A DNA stretch of 64,000 bases from an uncultured Lachnospiraceae bacterium (GCA_934293575.1 CAKQYU010000001.1:310001-374000); one strand, 5' to 3'; counted from the first letter of the stretch, positions 9,405 through 18,302 are shown. Translations and numbers: made by a program. Notes: generated by a model from the letters alone, not told the origin.

Positions 9405-9764
9405 ATGGATAAAGAGGGTAGTGTCAAATTAAAATCTAATATGGATTTTGATAGTTTTAAGTTGGATGCAAATCAATTAATTCCCTGTATTGCACAGCAT
9501 TATCAGACAAATGAGGTGCTGATGATGGCATATATGAATAAAGAATCATTTGAAAAGACGTTAGAGACCGGACGGATGGTTTATTTTTCAAGAAGTCGTC
9601 AAAAATTATGGATGAAGGGTGAAGAAAGCGGACATGCTCAGTATGTAAAGGAACTGATTATTGATTGTGACAAAGATACGATTCTGGCAAAAGTGGATCA
9701 GGTTGGAGCTGCCTGCCATACCGGAAATCCTACCTGCTTTTACACATCCCTTACAAAGAATTAG
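9405..9764 (+). CDS. hisI: Phosphoribosyl-AMP cyclohydrolase
   Basis: Opens the adenine ring of phosphoribosyl-AMP in histidine synthesis. The 119-residue product shows VLMMAYMNKES, VYFSRSRQKLWMKGE, DCDKDT and the zinc-site cysteines in GAACHTGNPTCFY. It ends after this domain, so the HisE pyrophosphohydrolase domain often fused to it is missing and must be encoded elsewhere. ATG 9405 is supported by GGAGG at 9395-9399; ATG 9393 is an alternative that overlaps that site. It is the last his gene in the cluster: hisA, hisC, hisE, hisF and hisH are not in the window. Confidence 0.93.
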   Translation: MDKEGSVKLKSNMDFDSFKLDANQLIPCIAQHYQTNEVLMMAYMNKESFEKTLETGRMVYFSRSRQKLWMKGEESGHAQYVKELIIDCDKDTILAKVDQVGAACHTGNPTCFYTSLTKN

Positions 9765-9776
9765 GAGGTAAACTAT

Positions 9777-9905
9777 ATGGCATTTGTGAGTGAATTGTTG
9801 ACTTATTTGTTTAAGTTTATTGTTTTAGGTATTATTGCAGTCGCGGGTGTTATGTGCGGTGCAAAGATAAAGAAAAATAAAGCGTCAAAAGAAGATGCAG
9901 AATAA
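9777..9905 (+). CDS. Small single-pass membrane protein (42 aa)
   Basis: A short gene of 42 codons between hisI and alaS. The predicted peptide begins MAFVSELLTYLFKF, has one hydrophobic helix (about residues 8-28) and ends in a charged tail rich in Lys and Asp/Glu. A very good ribosome binding site (TTAGGAGGTAA) that overlaps the hisI stop, a 6-7 base spacing, and its fit between two coding regions without overlap make it a likely real gene. I know no function; similar small membrane ORFs can occur in related genomes, but this could not be checked. It is presumably co-transcribed with the his genes and alaS. Confidence 0.65.
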   Translation: MAFVSELLTYLFKFIVLGIIAVAGVMCGAKIKKNKASKEDAE

Positions 9906-9926
9906 GGATGAAACGAGGATAGAATT

Positions 9927-12566
9927 GTGAAGAAATACGGATTGAACGAATTAAGAAGAATGTATTTGGAATTTTTTGAAAGCAAGGGACATTTAAAAAT
10001 GAACAGCTTTTCACTGGTTCCCCATAATGATAATTCATTATTGTTAATCAATGCAGGTATGGCACCGTTAAAGCCATATTTTACCGGACAGGAAATTCCT
10101 CCATGCCGTCGTGTTACGACCTGTCAGAAATGTATTCGTACCGGTGATATCGAAAATGTCGGTAAGACGGCAAGACATGGTACATTCTTTGAAATGCTTG
10201 GAAACTTCTCTTTCGGTGATTATTTTAAAAAAGAGGCAATTACATGGTCTTGGGAGTTTTTGACGGAAGTTCTGGAAATGGATAAGGATCGTTTGTACCC
10301 ATCTGTGTATGAGGATGATGATGAAGCTTTTGATTTGTGGAATAAAATGATCGGAATTCCGAAGGAAAGAATTTTCCGTTTCGGAAAGGAAGATAATTTC
10401 TGGGAACATGGTTCCGGTCCTTGTGGTCCATGTTCTGAAATTTACTACGATCGTGGAGAAAAATACGGTTGTGGCAAGCCGGATTGTACGGTAGGCTGTG
10501 ATTGTGACCGATACATGGAAATCTGGAACAATGTATTTACACAGTTTGATAATGATGGAAAGGGCAATTACACAGAACTTGAGCATAAGAATATTGATAC
10601 CGGTATGGGATTGGAGCGTTTGGCTTCGGTTGTTCAGGATGTAGATTCTATTTTTGATGTGGATACCATTGAAGCATTGCGGAATAAAGTATGTGAATTT
10701 GCCAATACAACCTATCATGCAGATGAGGAAAAGGATGTTTCCATCCGTTTGATTACAGACCATATCCGTTCTTCTACATTTATGATTTCGGACGGTATTA
10801 TGCCGTCTAATGAGGGTAGAGGATATGTTTTGCGTCGTCTGATTCGTCGTGCGGCAAGACATGGACGCCTTCTTGGAATCGATGGAACATTTTTGGCTCG
10901 TTTGTCGGAAACAGTAATTGAAGGTTCAAAGGATGGATATCCGGAACTGGAAGAAAAGAAAGAGTTTATTTTCCGTGTTTTAACACAGGAAGAGAGTCAG
11001 TTTAATAAAACGATTGATCAGGGTCTGGCAATTCTTTCCGAAATGGAAGAGGAACTGGCAAATGGTTCATCAAAGACATTAAAGGGTGAAGATGTATTTA
11101 AGTTATACGATACGTATGGATTCCCGGTTGATTTAACAAAGGAAATCTTAGAAGAAAAAGGATACCGGATCGATGAAGATGGATTTAAGGCATGCATGGA
11201 AGAACAGCGTGTAAAAGCACGTAGTGCAAGAAAAACAACAAATTACATGGGTGCGGATGCAACGGTATATGATGAGATTGATCCATCGATTTCTACAAAA
11301 TTTGTGGGATATAACGAGGATACCTGTCAGTCGAAAATTACAGTATTGACAACCGATGCGATTGTGGAAGCAATTGCGGAAGGTGATGAAGCAACCATTT
11401 TTGTTGGGGAAACACCTTTTTATGCAACCATGGGTGGTCAGCAGGGTGACACCGGTTTGATTTCAACCGACAGTGCAGAATTTGAAGTAAAAGATACCAT
11501 TAAGTTAAAGGGTGGCAAATACGGACATGTCGGTGTTGTGAAAAAGGGTATGTTTAAAACAGGAGATACGGTTACTTTATCGATTGATACAACCGGTCGT
11601 GCAGATACCTGTAAGAATCACAGTGCGACACATTTGCTTCAGAAAGCATTAAAAAAGGTACTTGGCAATCATGTAGAACAGAAAGGTTCGCTGGTTACTC
11701 CAACCAGATTGCGTTTTGACTTTTCTCATTTCTCACCGATGACCGATGAGGAAATTCGTGACGTAGAACAGATTGTAAATGAAAAAATCGCGCAAGCATT
11801 ACCGGTTATCATTAAGGAAATGCCGATTGAGGAGGCAAAAAAGACCGGAGCAATGGCTTTATTCGGTGAAAAATACGGTGATATTGTCCGGGTTGTTAAT
11901 ATGTCTGATTACTCGGTAGAATTTTGCGGTGGTACCCATGTTGCAAATACCAGCCAGATTATGACCTTTAAGATTGTATCAGAGTCCGGTGTTGCGGCAG
12001 GTGTACGAAGAATTGAAGCATTAACAGGTTCGGCTGTTTTTGAATACTACAAGGATATTGAAACAAAATATCTGGAGGCTGCAAAGCTATTAAAAACAAC
12101 ACCGGAACAGGTTCTTGATAAAATTGCACATAATCTTGCCCAGATGAAAGAGCTTGCATCAGAGAATGAATCCTTGAAAGCAAAACTTGCAAATGAGTCA
12201 TTGGGAGATGTAACATCGGATATGATTACGGTCGGAGATTTTCATATTCTTGCAACAGCAGTTGACAATGTGGATATGAATGGATTACGTGATTTAGGCG
12301 ATCAGTTAAAGACCAAAATCGGTGAAGGTATTGTGGTAATTGCGTCTGCAAATGATGGTAAGGTAAACTTAATTGCGATGGCAACGGATTTGGCGGTTAA
12401 AGCAGGAGCACATGCCGGTAATCTGATTAAAGAGGTTGCACCGCTTGTTGGTGGCGGCGGCGGCGGACGTCCGAACATGGCTCAGGCAGGAGGAAAGAAT
12501 CCGGCCGGTATAGAAGCTGCAATAACAAAAGCGATTGATGTAGCAACTGCCCAAATTCAGGCATAA
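9927..12566 (+). CDS. alaS: Alanyl-tRNA synthetase
   Basis: Class II synthetase that charges tRNA-Ala and removes mischarged Ser or Gly. The full-length 879-residue protein has the catalytic domain at the N-terminus (PHNDNSLLLINAGMAPLKP, class II motif 2 region near residues 60-110), the editing domain with the zinc-binding HSATH near residue 566 and CGGTH near 668, and a C-terminal DHHA1-like domain with the glycine run GGGGGG RPNMAQAGG. The start codon is GTG with ACGAGG 8 bases upstream. It follows the small membrane protein by 21 bases and is the last gene of the trpS-his run; no clear terminator follows, and rpsU has its own promoter. Confidence 0.96.
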   Translation: MKKYGLNELRRMYLEFFESKGHLKMNSFSLVPHNDNSLLLINAGMAPLKPYFTGQEIPPCRRVTTCQKCIRTGDIENVGKTARHGTFFEMLGNFSFGDYFKKEAITWSWEFLTEVLEMDKDRLYPSVYEDDDEAFDLWNKMIGIPKERIFRFGKEDNFWEHGSGPCGPCSEIYYDRGEKYGCGKPDCTVGCDCDRYMEIWNNVFTQFDNDGKGNYTELEHKNIDTGMGLERLASVVQDVDSIFDVDTIEALRNKVCEFANTTYHADEEKDVSIRLITDHIRSSTFMISDGIMPSNEGRGYVLRRLIRRAARHGRLLGIDGTFLARLSETVIEGSKDGYPELEEKKEFIFRVLTQEESQFNKTIDQGLAILSEMEEELANGSSKTLKGEDVFKLYDTYGFPVDLTKEILEEKGYRIDEDGFKACMEEQRVKARSARKTTNYMGADATVYDEIDPSISTKFVGYNEDTCQSKITVLTTDAIVEAIAEGDEATIFVGETPFYATMGGQQGDTGLISTDSAEFEVKDTIKLKGGKYGHVGVVKKGMFKTGDTVTLSIDTTGRADTCKNHSATHLLQKALKKVLGNHVEQKGSLVTPTRLRFDFSHFSPMTDEEIRDVEQIVNEKIAQALPVIIKEMPIEEAKKTGAMALFGEKYGDIVRVVNMSDYSVEFCGGTHVANTSQIMTFKIVSESGVAAGVRRIEALTGSAVFEYYKDIETKYLEAAKLLKTTPEQVLDKIAHNLAQMKELASENESLKAKLANESLGDVTSDMITVGDFHILATAVDNVDMNGLRDLGDQLKTKIGEGIVVIASANDGKVNLIAMATDLAVKAGAHAGNLIKEVAPLVGGGGGGRPNMAQAGGKNPAGIEAAITKAIDVATAQIQA

Positions 12567-12611
12567 GATTTGTTTATAATTGTCAATATAAGGAATTTGT
12601 ACAAATAGTTG

Positions 12612-12639
12612 TTGACGGATTGGAAATTTATGTTATAAT
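12612..12639 (+). promoter_or_regulatory. Sigma-A type promoter for rpsU
   Basis: TTGACG (12612-12617), a 16-base spacer and TATAAT (12634-12639) lie 75-102 bases before the rpsU start. Strong match to the vegetative consensus, as expected for a ribosomal protein gene. Confidence 0.75.
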
Positions 12640-12713
12640 TTACTTTGTGTTAAAAATAACCCAAGGTTGTATGGTCAACACAATATGCAACTGAAGGGAG
12701 GTCGGGTGAGAGA

Positions 12714-12890
12714 ATGTCAAACGTAGTAGTTAAAGAAAACGAGACTTTAGACAGCGCTCTTCGTCGTTTCAAAAGAAATTGCGCGAAGGCTGGTATTCAG
12801 CAGGAGATTCGTAAAAGAGAGCATTACGAGAAGCCAAGCGTAAGACGTAAGAAAAAGTCTGAGGCAGCTAGAAAAAGAAAATTCAAATAA
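12714..12890 (+). CDS. rpsU: 30S ribosomal protein S21
   Basis: Encodes the 58-residue basic protein S21 of the small ribosomal subunit, which helps base-pairing of the anti-Shine-Dalgarno region with mRNA. The peptide starts MSNVVVKENETLDSALRRF, has the conserved core CAKAGIQQEIRKREHYEKPS, and ends in a Lys/Arg-rich tail. A strong GGGAGG ribosome binding site precedes it. The gene is monocistronic, with its own promoter (12612-12639) and a strong terminator directly after it (12903-12932). Confidence 0.97.
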   Translation: MSNVVVKENETLDSALRRFKRNCAKAGIQQEIRKREHYEKPSVRRKKKSEAARKRKFK

Positions 12891-12902
12891 TCAGAATTTA
12901 CA

Positions 12903-12932
12903 GGGTTATCACTTCGGTGGTAACCCTTTTTT
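12903..12932 (+). terminator. Strong rho-independent terminator after rpsU
   Basis: A 10-bp stem, GGGTTATCAC paired with GTGGTAACCC with one T-G wobble, closes an extra-stable TTCG tetraloop and is followed by six T. Confidence 0.93.
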
Positions 12933-12999
12933 CGACCTTTTTTATGAATGATTTTTTTTATTTATCATATATTATAGAAATATGTATAGGGTGAAGAGA

Positions 13000-13251
13000 A
13001 TGGAATTACCAAAGGATGTATTGTATGGGGATGTTCTACTTCGGATTGTTGGTAATAAAGAAATCATTATAGAAAATTATAAGGGTATTTTGTTATATAC
13101 ATCGGAAGAGATTGCAATTGCCTGTAAATCATTTACAATTCGTATCTACGGAGAAAACATGCACATCCTATATTTTTCCGGTTGTGATATGAAAGTGGAA
13201 GGAAGTTTGAATAGAATAGATTATATTTCGAATGGAGACTTATGCTGTTAA
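13000..13251 (+). CDS. yqfC: YabP/YqfC family sporulation protein
   Basis: An 83-residue protein of the YqfC/YabP family, made in the sporulation mother cell under sigma-E in Bacillus and conserved in spore-forming Clostridia. Seen: MELPKDVLYG, then the beta-rich core with IIIENYKGILLYTSEEI and IRIYGENMHILYFSG. The start at 13000 is chosen because AGGGTGAAG sits just ahead; ATG 12982 (89 residues) is in frame but has no ribosome binding site. It overlaps yqfD by 10 bases, the invariant partner. No sigma-E promoter could be assigned with confidence in the AT-rich gap before it. Confidence 0.85.
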   Translation: MELPKDVLYGDVLLRIVGNKEIIIENYKGILLYTSEEIAIACKSFTIRIYGENMHILYFSGCDMKVEGSLNRIDYISNGDLCC

Positions 13252-14465
13252 AAATATTGCGATTTCTCATTGGATATCTGAAAGTGGAAGTGAATGGATT
13301 TGCACCGGAGCGGTTTATGAACTTAATCATATCAAATGATATTGTTGTCTGGGATGTTGTAACAACCGAGAGAGGTTATATATTTTTTACTGGAAGAAAA
13401 AATCTATTAAAAATGAAGCCGTTTCTTCAAAAAACAAATGTAAAAATCAGCATTTTGGAAAAACATGGACTGCCTTATATTATAAAGAAGAGTAAGAAAA
13501 GAATGTTTTTTTTATGTGGATTTCTTTTGTGTGGTGTGTATATTTTTATTATGTCTTTATTTGTATGGGAAGTTAAGGTTGTTGGGGAAGACCGGCTGAT
13601 AGCAAAGGAGATTTTAAAACACATTGAGAAGGAATATATTCCGTTAGGTACCCGGATTAAGGATGTGAATTGTAATGAATTAGAAGAAAAACTTCGAAAA
13701 GATTATGAAGAAATTTCATGGATCAGCTGCAATTTAAAGGGGACAACATTGACGGTTTCTTTGGAAGAAGGAATCAATGTGGATGAAAATGAGGAAAATC
13801 AAAAGGCGTGTGATATTGTTGCCTCAAAGGATGCAACAATTGTAAAGATGATAACAAGGGAAGGAACTCCGGTTGAGAAAGTAAAAAATGAGGTGTCCAA
13901 GGGGGATATTTTAATATCCGGAACCATTTATATTTATGATGACAATGAAGAGGTGTTAGAAACCAATTATATTGCTGCGGATGGGGATGTGATTGGTCAG
14001 ACACAGTTTCAATATGATGACAGTATCGATGAAGTTTATTATGAAAAACAATATGAGAAAAAATCAAAACACTATATTACATTTTTCCTGTTTGATTATT
14101 GTCTGACACCGTTAAAACCTTCGATTCCCGAAAAAAATATTGATGTTAACACACAGATTCATAAGGCAAGAATCTTTTCCGATTTTTATCTGCCGTTTGG
14201 TTATAAGATAACTGAGATAAAAAAATATTCCATATGTAAAAAAACATATAAGGCTGAGGAAATGAAAAAAATATTGCAGGAACGTCTAAACAAAAAAAAG
14301 AAGGAATTTGAGGCAAAAGGGGTAGAAATCATTGAAAATAATGTTAAAATAGAAAAGACTCAGGGAAAAATGACAGCAAAAGGGAAGATGGTCTTAAATG
14401 AACCGATTGGTATATCCCGTGATTTGTCTGTTGTTCCGGATAGCGGTACTGAGAATGAAGAATAA
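13242..14465 (+). CDS. yqfD: Sporulation membrane protein YqfD
   Basis: A 407-residue protein of the YqfD family, needed for efficient sporulation in Bacillus. The N-terminal cytosolic domain (about residues 1-85) is followed by one membrane helix (around 88-108, FLCGFLLCGVYIFIMSLFVW) and a large extracytoplasmic domain. The start of that domain, WEVKVVGEDRLIAKEILKHI with a following WISCNLKGTTLTVSLEEG, looks like a POTRA/FtsQ-type region. The start overlaps yqfC by 10 bases, with GGAG 8 bases upstream. With yqfC it indicates that the host is, or descends from, a spore former. Confidence 0.88.
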   Translation: MLLKILRFLIGYLKVEVNGFAPERFMNLIISNDIVVWDVVTTERGYIFFTGRKNLLKMKPFLQKTNVKISILEKHGLPYIIKKSKKRMFFLCGFLLCGVYIFIMSLFVWEVKVVGEDRLIAKEILKHIEKEYIPLGTRIKDVNCNELEEKLRKDYEEISWISCNLKGTTLTVSLEEGINVDENEENQKACDIVASKDATIVKMITREGTPVEKVKNEVSKGDILISGTIYIYDDNEEVLETNYIAADGDVIGQTQFQYDDSIDEVYYEKQYEKKSKHYITFFLFDYCLTPLKPSIPEKNIDVNTQIHKARIFSDFYLPFGYKITEIKKYSICKKTYKAEEMKKILQERLNKKKKEFEAKGVEIIENNVKIEKTQGKMTAKGKMVLNEPIGISRDLSVVPDSGTENEE

Positions 14466-14481
14466 AGAATGAGAGAATACT

Positions 14482-15489
14482 ATGGGTTTATTTGAAAAAA
14501 GTATAATGATACCATCGGATTGTCTGTCGAATGTCTTTGGACAGTTTGACAGTCATGTTAAAAAAATTGAACGAACCTTACACGTTACAATGATTATGCG
14601 CAATGATGAACTGAAAATCATGGGTAGTGAAGCAATGGTAAATAAGACAATTGAGGTAATGGATTCCCTTGTCGCATTGGCGCAAAACGGAAATACAATT
14701 ACGGATCAGAATGTCAATTATGCGCTGGCGCTGTCGGCTGATGAAAAAGATACGGATGTCTTAGTAAAACTGGATCAGGATATTATCTGTCATACGGTCA
14801 GTGGGAAACCGGTAAAGGCAAAAACATTAGGTCAGAAAAATTATCTGAATGCAATCGATCATAATATGATTGTTTTCGGTGTAGGACCTGCGGGTACCGG
14901 AAAAACATATCTTGCCATGGCTAAGGCAATTACCGCCTTTAAAAATAACGAAGTGAACCGGATCATTTTAACCCGTCCCGCAATTGAAGCAGGGGAAAAA
15001 CTTGGATTTTTACCGGGAGATCTGCAAAGTAAAGTTGACCCGTATTTACGACCTTTATATGATGCTTTGTATGAAATTATGGGGGCTGACAGTTTCCTTA
15101 AGAATATGGAAAAGGGATTGATTGAAGTAGCTCCTTTGGCTTATATGCGGGGAAGGACATTGGATAATGCATTTATTATTCTGGATGAGGCACAGAATAC
15201 AACGCCGGCGCAGATGAAGATGTTTTTAACCAGAATCGGTTTTGGTTCAAAAGCAATTATAACCGGAGATTTATCACAAAAGGATATTCCCAAGGATGCT
15301 GTAAGTGGATTGGATGTGGCACTTCGTGTATTAAAGAATGTGGAAGATGTTTTCGTGTGCCGTTTGTCCGATACGGATGTAGTCAGACACCCACTGGTTC
15401 AGAAAATTGTAAAAGCATATGATGATTATGAGAACAAACAAAAAGTCAGAAAACAACATACCAATGACAATAAGACACGAAGGGGATAA
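14482..15489 (+). CDS. phoH: PhoH-like P-loop ATPase
   Basis: A 335-residue PhoH-family protein with an N-terminal KH/NTP-region and a helicase superfamily I-like ATPase core: Walker A GPAGTGKT near residues 134-141, the EAGEKLGFLPGD motif, Walker B FIILDEAQNTTPAQMKMFLTR and the IITGD motif. These proteins are linked to RNA metabolism through their stable pairing with ybeY, which follows here by 11 bases. The biochemical role is not settled. The gene starts 16 bases after yqfD, so the sporulation pair and phoH-ybeY-cdd are likely read as one transcript. Confidence 0.9.
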   Translation: MGLFEKSIMIPSDCLSNVFGQFDSHVKKIERTLHVTMIMRNDELKIMGSEAMVNKTIEVMDSLVALAQNGNTITDQNVNYALALSADEKDTDVLVKLDQDIICHTVSGKPVKAKTLGQKNYLNAIDHNMIVFGVGPAGTGKTYLAMAKAITAFKNNEVNRIILTRPAIEAGEKLGFLPGDLQSKVDPYLRPLYDALYEIMGADSFLKNMEKGLIEVAPLAYMRGRTLDNAFIILDEAQNTTPAQMKMFLTRIGFGSKAIITGDLSQKDIPKDAVSGLDVALRVLKNVEDVFVCRLSDTDVVRHPLVQKIVKAYDDYENKQKVRKQHTNDNKTRRG

Positions 15490-15500
15490 GGAGAAACGAT

Positions 15501-16007
15501 ATGACGGTTATATTGGATAAAGATACCGATATGGATATTGGAATCGATTATGAAGGAATTGCTTCAAAGGTTGTGGAAGCGGCATTATCTTATGTGGATT
15601 GTCCTTATGAATGTGTGGTCAATATTCTGTTAACGGATAATGCTTCCATTTGTGAATTGAATAAGAATATGAGAAATATAGATCGTCCGACAGATGTATT
15701 ATCTTTTCCGGGAATTGACTATGAAACACCTGGAGATTTTTCGATTGCAGAGAAGGACACCTTATCTTATTTTGAACCGGATAGCGGAGAACTTATGTTG
15801 GGAGATATCATGATTTCTCTGGAAAAGGTGGTGGAACAGGCGAAGGAATACAACCACAGTGTGAAACGGGAATATGCATTTTTGATTGCACACAGTATGC
15901 TGCATTTATCCGGCTATGACCATATTGAGGATGAAGAACGAAAACAGATGGAACAAATGCAGGAAGAGATATTAGAACAGATAGGATATACAAGGGATAT
16001 AGTATGA
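15501..16007 (+). CDS. ybeY: Endoribonuclease YbeY, rRNA maturation factor
   Basis: Single-strand RNase used in 16S rRNA 3'-end processing and ribosome quality control. The 168-residue product contains RPTDVLSFP and the zinc motif H-x3-H-x5-H in HSMLHLSGYDH near the C-terminus. The stop codon overlaps the start of cdd by 4 bases (ATGA). In many related genomes dgkA and era follow ybeY; here the gene is followed directly by cdd and era is absent from the window. Confidence 0.94.
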   Translation: MTVILDKDTDMDIGIDYEGIASKVVEAALSYVDCPYECVVNILLTDNASICELNKNMRNIDRPTDVLSFPGIDYETPGDFSIAEKDTLSYFEPDSGELMLGDIMISLEKVVEQAKEYNHSVKREYAFLIAHSMLHLSGYDHIEDEERKQMEQMQEEILEQIGYTRDIV

Positions 16008-16390
16008 AGAATGAAGAACTGATGGCTTATGCAAAAAAGGCCTACGCAAATTCCTATGCACCGTATTCCGGATTTTGTGTCGGCGCGGCGTTATTGACAG
16101 AAGATGGACAAATCTTTTTGGGATGCAATATTGAAAATGCTTCTTACGGAGCTACAAATTGTGCGGAACGCACTGCCATTTTTAAGGCTGTATCGGAAGG
16201 ATATCGAAAATTTGATAAAATTGCGGTTGCGGCAAAGGATGGAAGCACGGCATATCCCTGTGGGATTTGTTTACAGGTTATGAATGAATTTATGCCCAAC
16301 GGAACGGTTATATTGGAAAAGGACAATGAATGTACGGAATATTCGGTAAAGTCATTGCTGCCCTTTGGATTTGAACTGAATCAGGAATAA
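16004..16390 (+). CDS. cdd: Cytidine deaminase
   Basis: Deaminates cytidine and deoxycytidine to uridine forms in pyrimidine salvage. The 128-residue protein is the compact tetrameric type with NCAERTAIF (catalytic Glu and first zinc Cys) and PCGICLQ (remaining zinc cysteines); YAPYSGFCVGAAL at the N-terminus is typical. Its start overlaps the ybeY stop in ATGA, so it is translationally coupled. Confidence 0.95.
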   Translation: MKNEELMAYAKKAYANSYAPYSGFCVGAALLTEDGQIFLGCNIENASYGATNCAERTAIFKAVSEGYRKFDKIAVAAKDGSTAYPCGICLQVMNEFMPNGTVILEKDNECTEYSVKSLLPFGFELNQE

Positions 16391-16451
16391 AATGACAGGA
16401 TTTCGGTCATACTCTTTTTAGATTGAGAAACACGTTATTTAAGGAGAGATT

Positions 16452-17045
16452 ATGAAACGAAATCTATATTTTCTGGCAGGGGCTTTTTTGGTGGCAGCCC
16501 TTTGTTGCTGTTCCTATTTTTGTTATTCCTATTTTTATCCCAAGCAATATGTCAAGGATGAAAATGGGGAATATATCAATGTAAATACGCCACAAAAGGA
16601 AACATTTCCGATTACCGATAAAACAAAATTTGTGATAGAGTATTTTTATCCGGATGAACACCGGACGTTAACAGAAAATATTGATACAATTCCCGCTTTG
16701 ATTGGCTGTAATTTAGAGGAAACAAAGAATTACTTATCACAGTATATGGAGCATCTCCCGACACAGGAACAGTTGGACGGATTAACCTCCTATGAACTGA
16801 TTTCCTATGAAGGTTTGGAGATTCATCTTCGGAAAACCTACCATCAAAACAGCAATGGTGGATATATTGCAAAATCTTTTAACGGAATGGTTGTGATTTT
16901 GAACGGGGACGGAAAAACCGTATATGAATATACGGAGATTAACATTGGTGCTTTACCGGAAGATTTGAGAAATGAAATTTTAGATGGAATGAAACTGGAA
17001 ACGGAAGAAGAATTATACAGTTTTCTTGAAAATTATTCAAGCTAG
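16452..17045 (+). CDS. Membrane-anchored protein of unknown function, BofC-like features
   Basis: A 197-residue protein with an N-terminal signal anchor (about residues 5-28, cysteine-rich: ALCCCSYFCYSYF) and an extracytoplasmic remainder. The body contains IPALIGCNLEETKNYL, a mid ISYEGLEIHLRKTY strand, and a C-terminal VILNGDGKTVYEYTEI followed by a helical end LYSFLENYSS. This arrangement recalls the BofC C-terminal domain and unknown proteins in spore-forming Clostridia, which would fit the sporulation genes 2-3 kb upstream, but the match is by eye and tentative. AAGGAGAG lies 6 bases ahead of the ATG. The gene follows cdd after 61 bases and precedes a flavoprotein by 12 bases. Confidence 0.6.
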   Translation: MKRNLYFLAGAFLVAALCCCSYFCYSYFYPKQYVKDENGEYINVNTPQKETFPITDKTKFVIEYFYPDEHRTLTENIDTIPALIGCNLEETKNYLSQYMEHLPTQEQLDGLTSYELISYEGLEIHLRKTYHQNSNGGYIAKSFNGMVVILNGDGKTVYEYTEINIGALPEDLRNEILDGMKLETEEELYSFLENYSS

Positions 17046-17057
17046 AGGAGAGAACGG

Positions 17058-18302
17058 ATGACATATAATATTGTAATTGTCGGTGCCGGAACCGCAGGTT
17101 TAATGAGTGCATATCTGCTGGCAAAATCAGGACAGAAAAACATTGTGGTTTTGGAAAAGGAGAATGGTGCCGGCAAAAAATTAAAGGCTGCCGGTAACGG
17201 AAAATGCAATATTACAAATCGGTGTTTTTCAAAGGAACATTTCCATTCGGAGGAAAGGACAAGCTTAGAGAAAGTATTGGATGAATTTTCATATGAAGCG
17301 GTTCTTCGGCTGTTTGACGAGCTTGGAATTGCAACCTATGAGCAAAACGGTTATTACTATCCGTTGTCCAATCAGGGAAAACAGGTGGTAGATATTTTAT
17401 ATAAAAGATGCGTCGGGCTTGGTGTGCAATTTTCGTTCCAATCCTATGTGACAAAGATAGAATCTGTTGAAAAACAGTATCGGATTACCTTGACGGATAC
17501 AACCGGAAAAAAAACAATAACCGGGGATAAGCTGATTATGGCTGCCGGAGGAATGGCATATCCGTCCTTAGGAGGCTGTGATAAAAGCTATTATGTGTTA
17601 AATCGGATGCATATGAAACTTATAAAATGTTATCCATGTTTGACACCGATTTATATAGAAGATAATGATTTAAAACTGGCAAAAGGTGTGCGTGTGAACG
17701 GTACGGTTGTCATTACATCGAAATCCGGAGACGTGCAAAAGGAGAGAGGGCAGATACAGTTTAACGAAAATAATATATCCGGCATCTGTGTAATGAACCT
17801 TTCCTCTGTTTATAATCTGGGCTGGTCGCAGGAAAATCACTATGATATATATATTGACCTGTTACCGGATTATAGGGAGGATGAAATACAGGCGTCTTTC
17901 AAACAGCATACAGGGGATTATCCGGATGAAAAACTGGTGGATTTCCTTGACTGCTTTCTGCCGGATCCTTTGTCGCAATACATACGAAAACGCTTTGGAG
18001 ACAATAAAAAAATAACGGATTTGACAGAAAAAGAAATCGGACAAATACTACATCTGCTTAAACATTTCGATTTGAATGGCGTTTATCATCCGGATTATTC
18101 CAAGGCACAGGTGACTGGCGGAGGCGTGAGTCTTACAGAGGTGAATCAAGATACATTTGAAAGCCGGATGTACCCCAATTTATATATTATAGGCGAACTG
18201 TTAGATGTAAATGGCGACTGCGGAGGATACAATATTTCTTTTGCAATCTTATCCGCAAAAAAGGCCGCAGAGGCAATACAGAATAAAGAGGAAGATAAAT
18301 GA
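17058..18302 (+). CDS. HI0933/BaiN-type flavoprotein
   Basis: An FAD-dependent oxidoreductase of 414 residues. The N-terminal dinucleotide fold IVGAGTAGLMSAYLLA is followed by the family signature EKENGAGKKLKAAGNGKCNIT, and the C-terminus has the second FAD motif ELLDVNGDCGGYNISFA. The family includes YhiN/HI0933 and BaiN; members have been annotated as aminoacetone oxidases or bile-acid reductases, but substrate assignment from sequence is unsafe. The stop overlaps the next gene by 4 bases, pairing it with a second flavoprotein. Confidence 0.85.
   Translation: MTYNIVIVGAGTAGLMSAYLLAKSGQKNIVVLEKENGAGKKLKAAGNGKCNITNRCFSKEHFHSEERTSLEKVLDEFSYEAVLRLFDELGIATYEQNGYYYPLSNQGKQVVDILYKRCVGLGVQFSFQSYVTKIESVEKQYRITLTDTTGKKTITGDKLIMAAGGMAYPSLGGCDKSYYVLNRMHMKLIKCYPCLTPIYIEDNDLKLAKGVRVNGTVVITSKSGDVQKERGQIQFNENNISGICVMNLSSVYNLGWSQENHYDIYIDLLPDYREDEIQASFKQHTGDYPDEKLVDFLDCFLPDPLSQYIRKRFGDNKKITDLTEKEIGQILHLLKHFDLNGVYHPDYSKAQVTGGGVSLTEVNQDTFESRMYPNLYIIGELLDVNGDCGGYNISFAILSAKKAAEAIQNKEEDK

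Noticed and set aside
10068..10862. 264-codon open frame on the - strand inside alaS
   Set aside because: Antisense shadow of a highly conserved synthetase gene; no ribosome binding site, Cys/Thr-rich unlikely protein.
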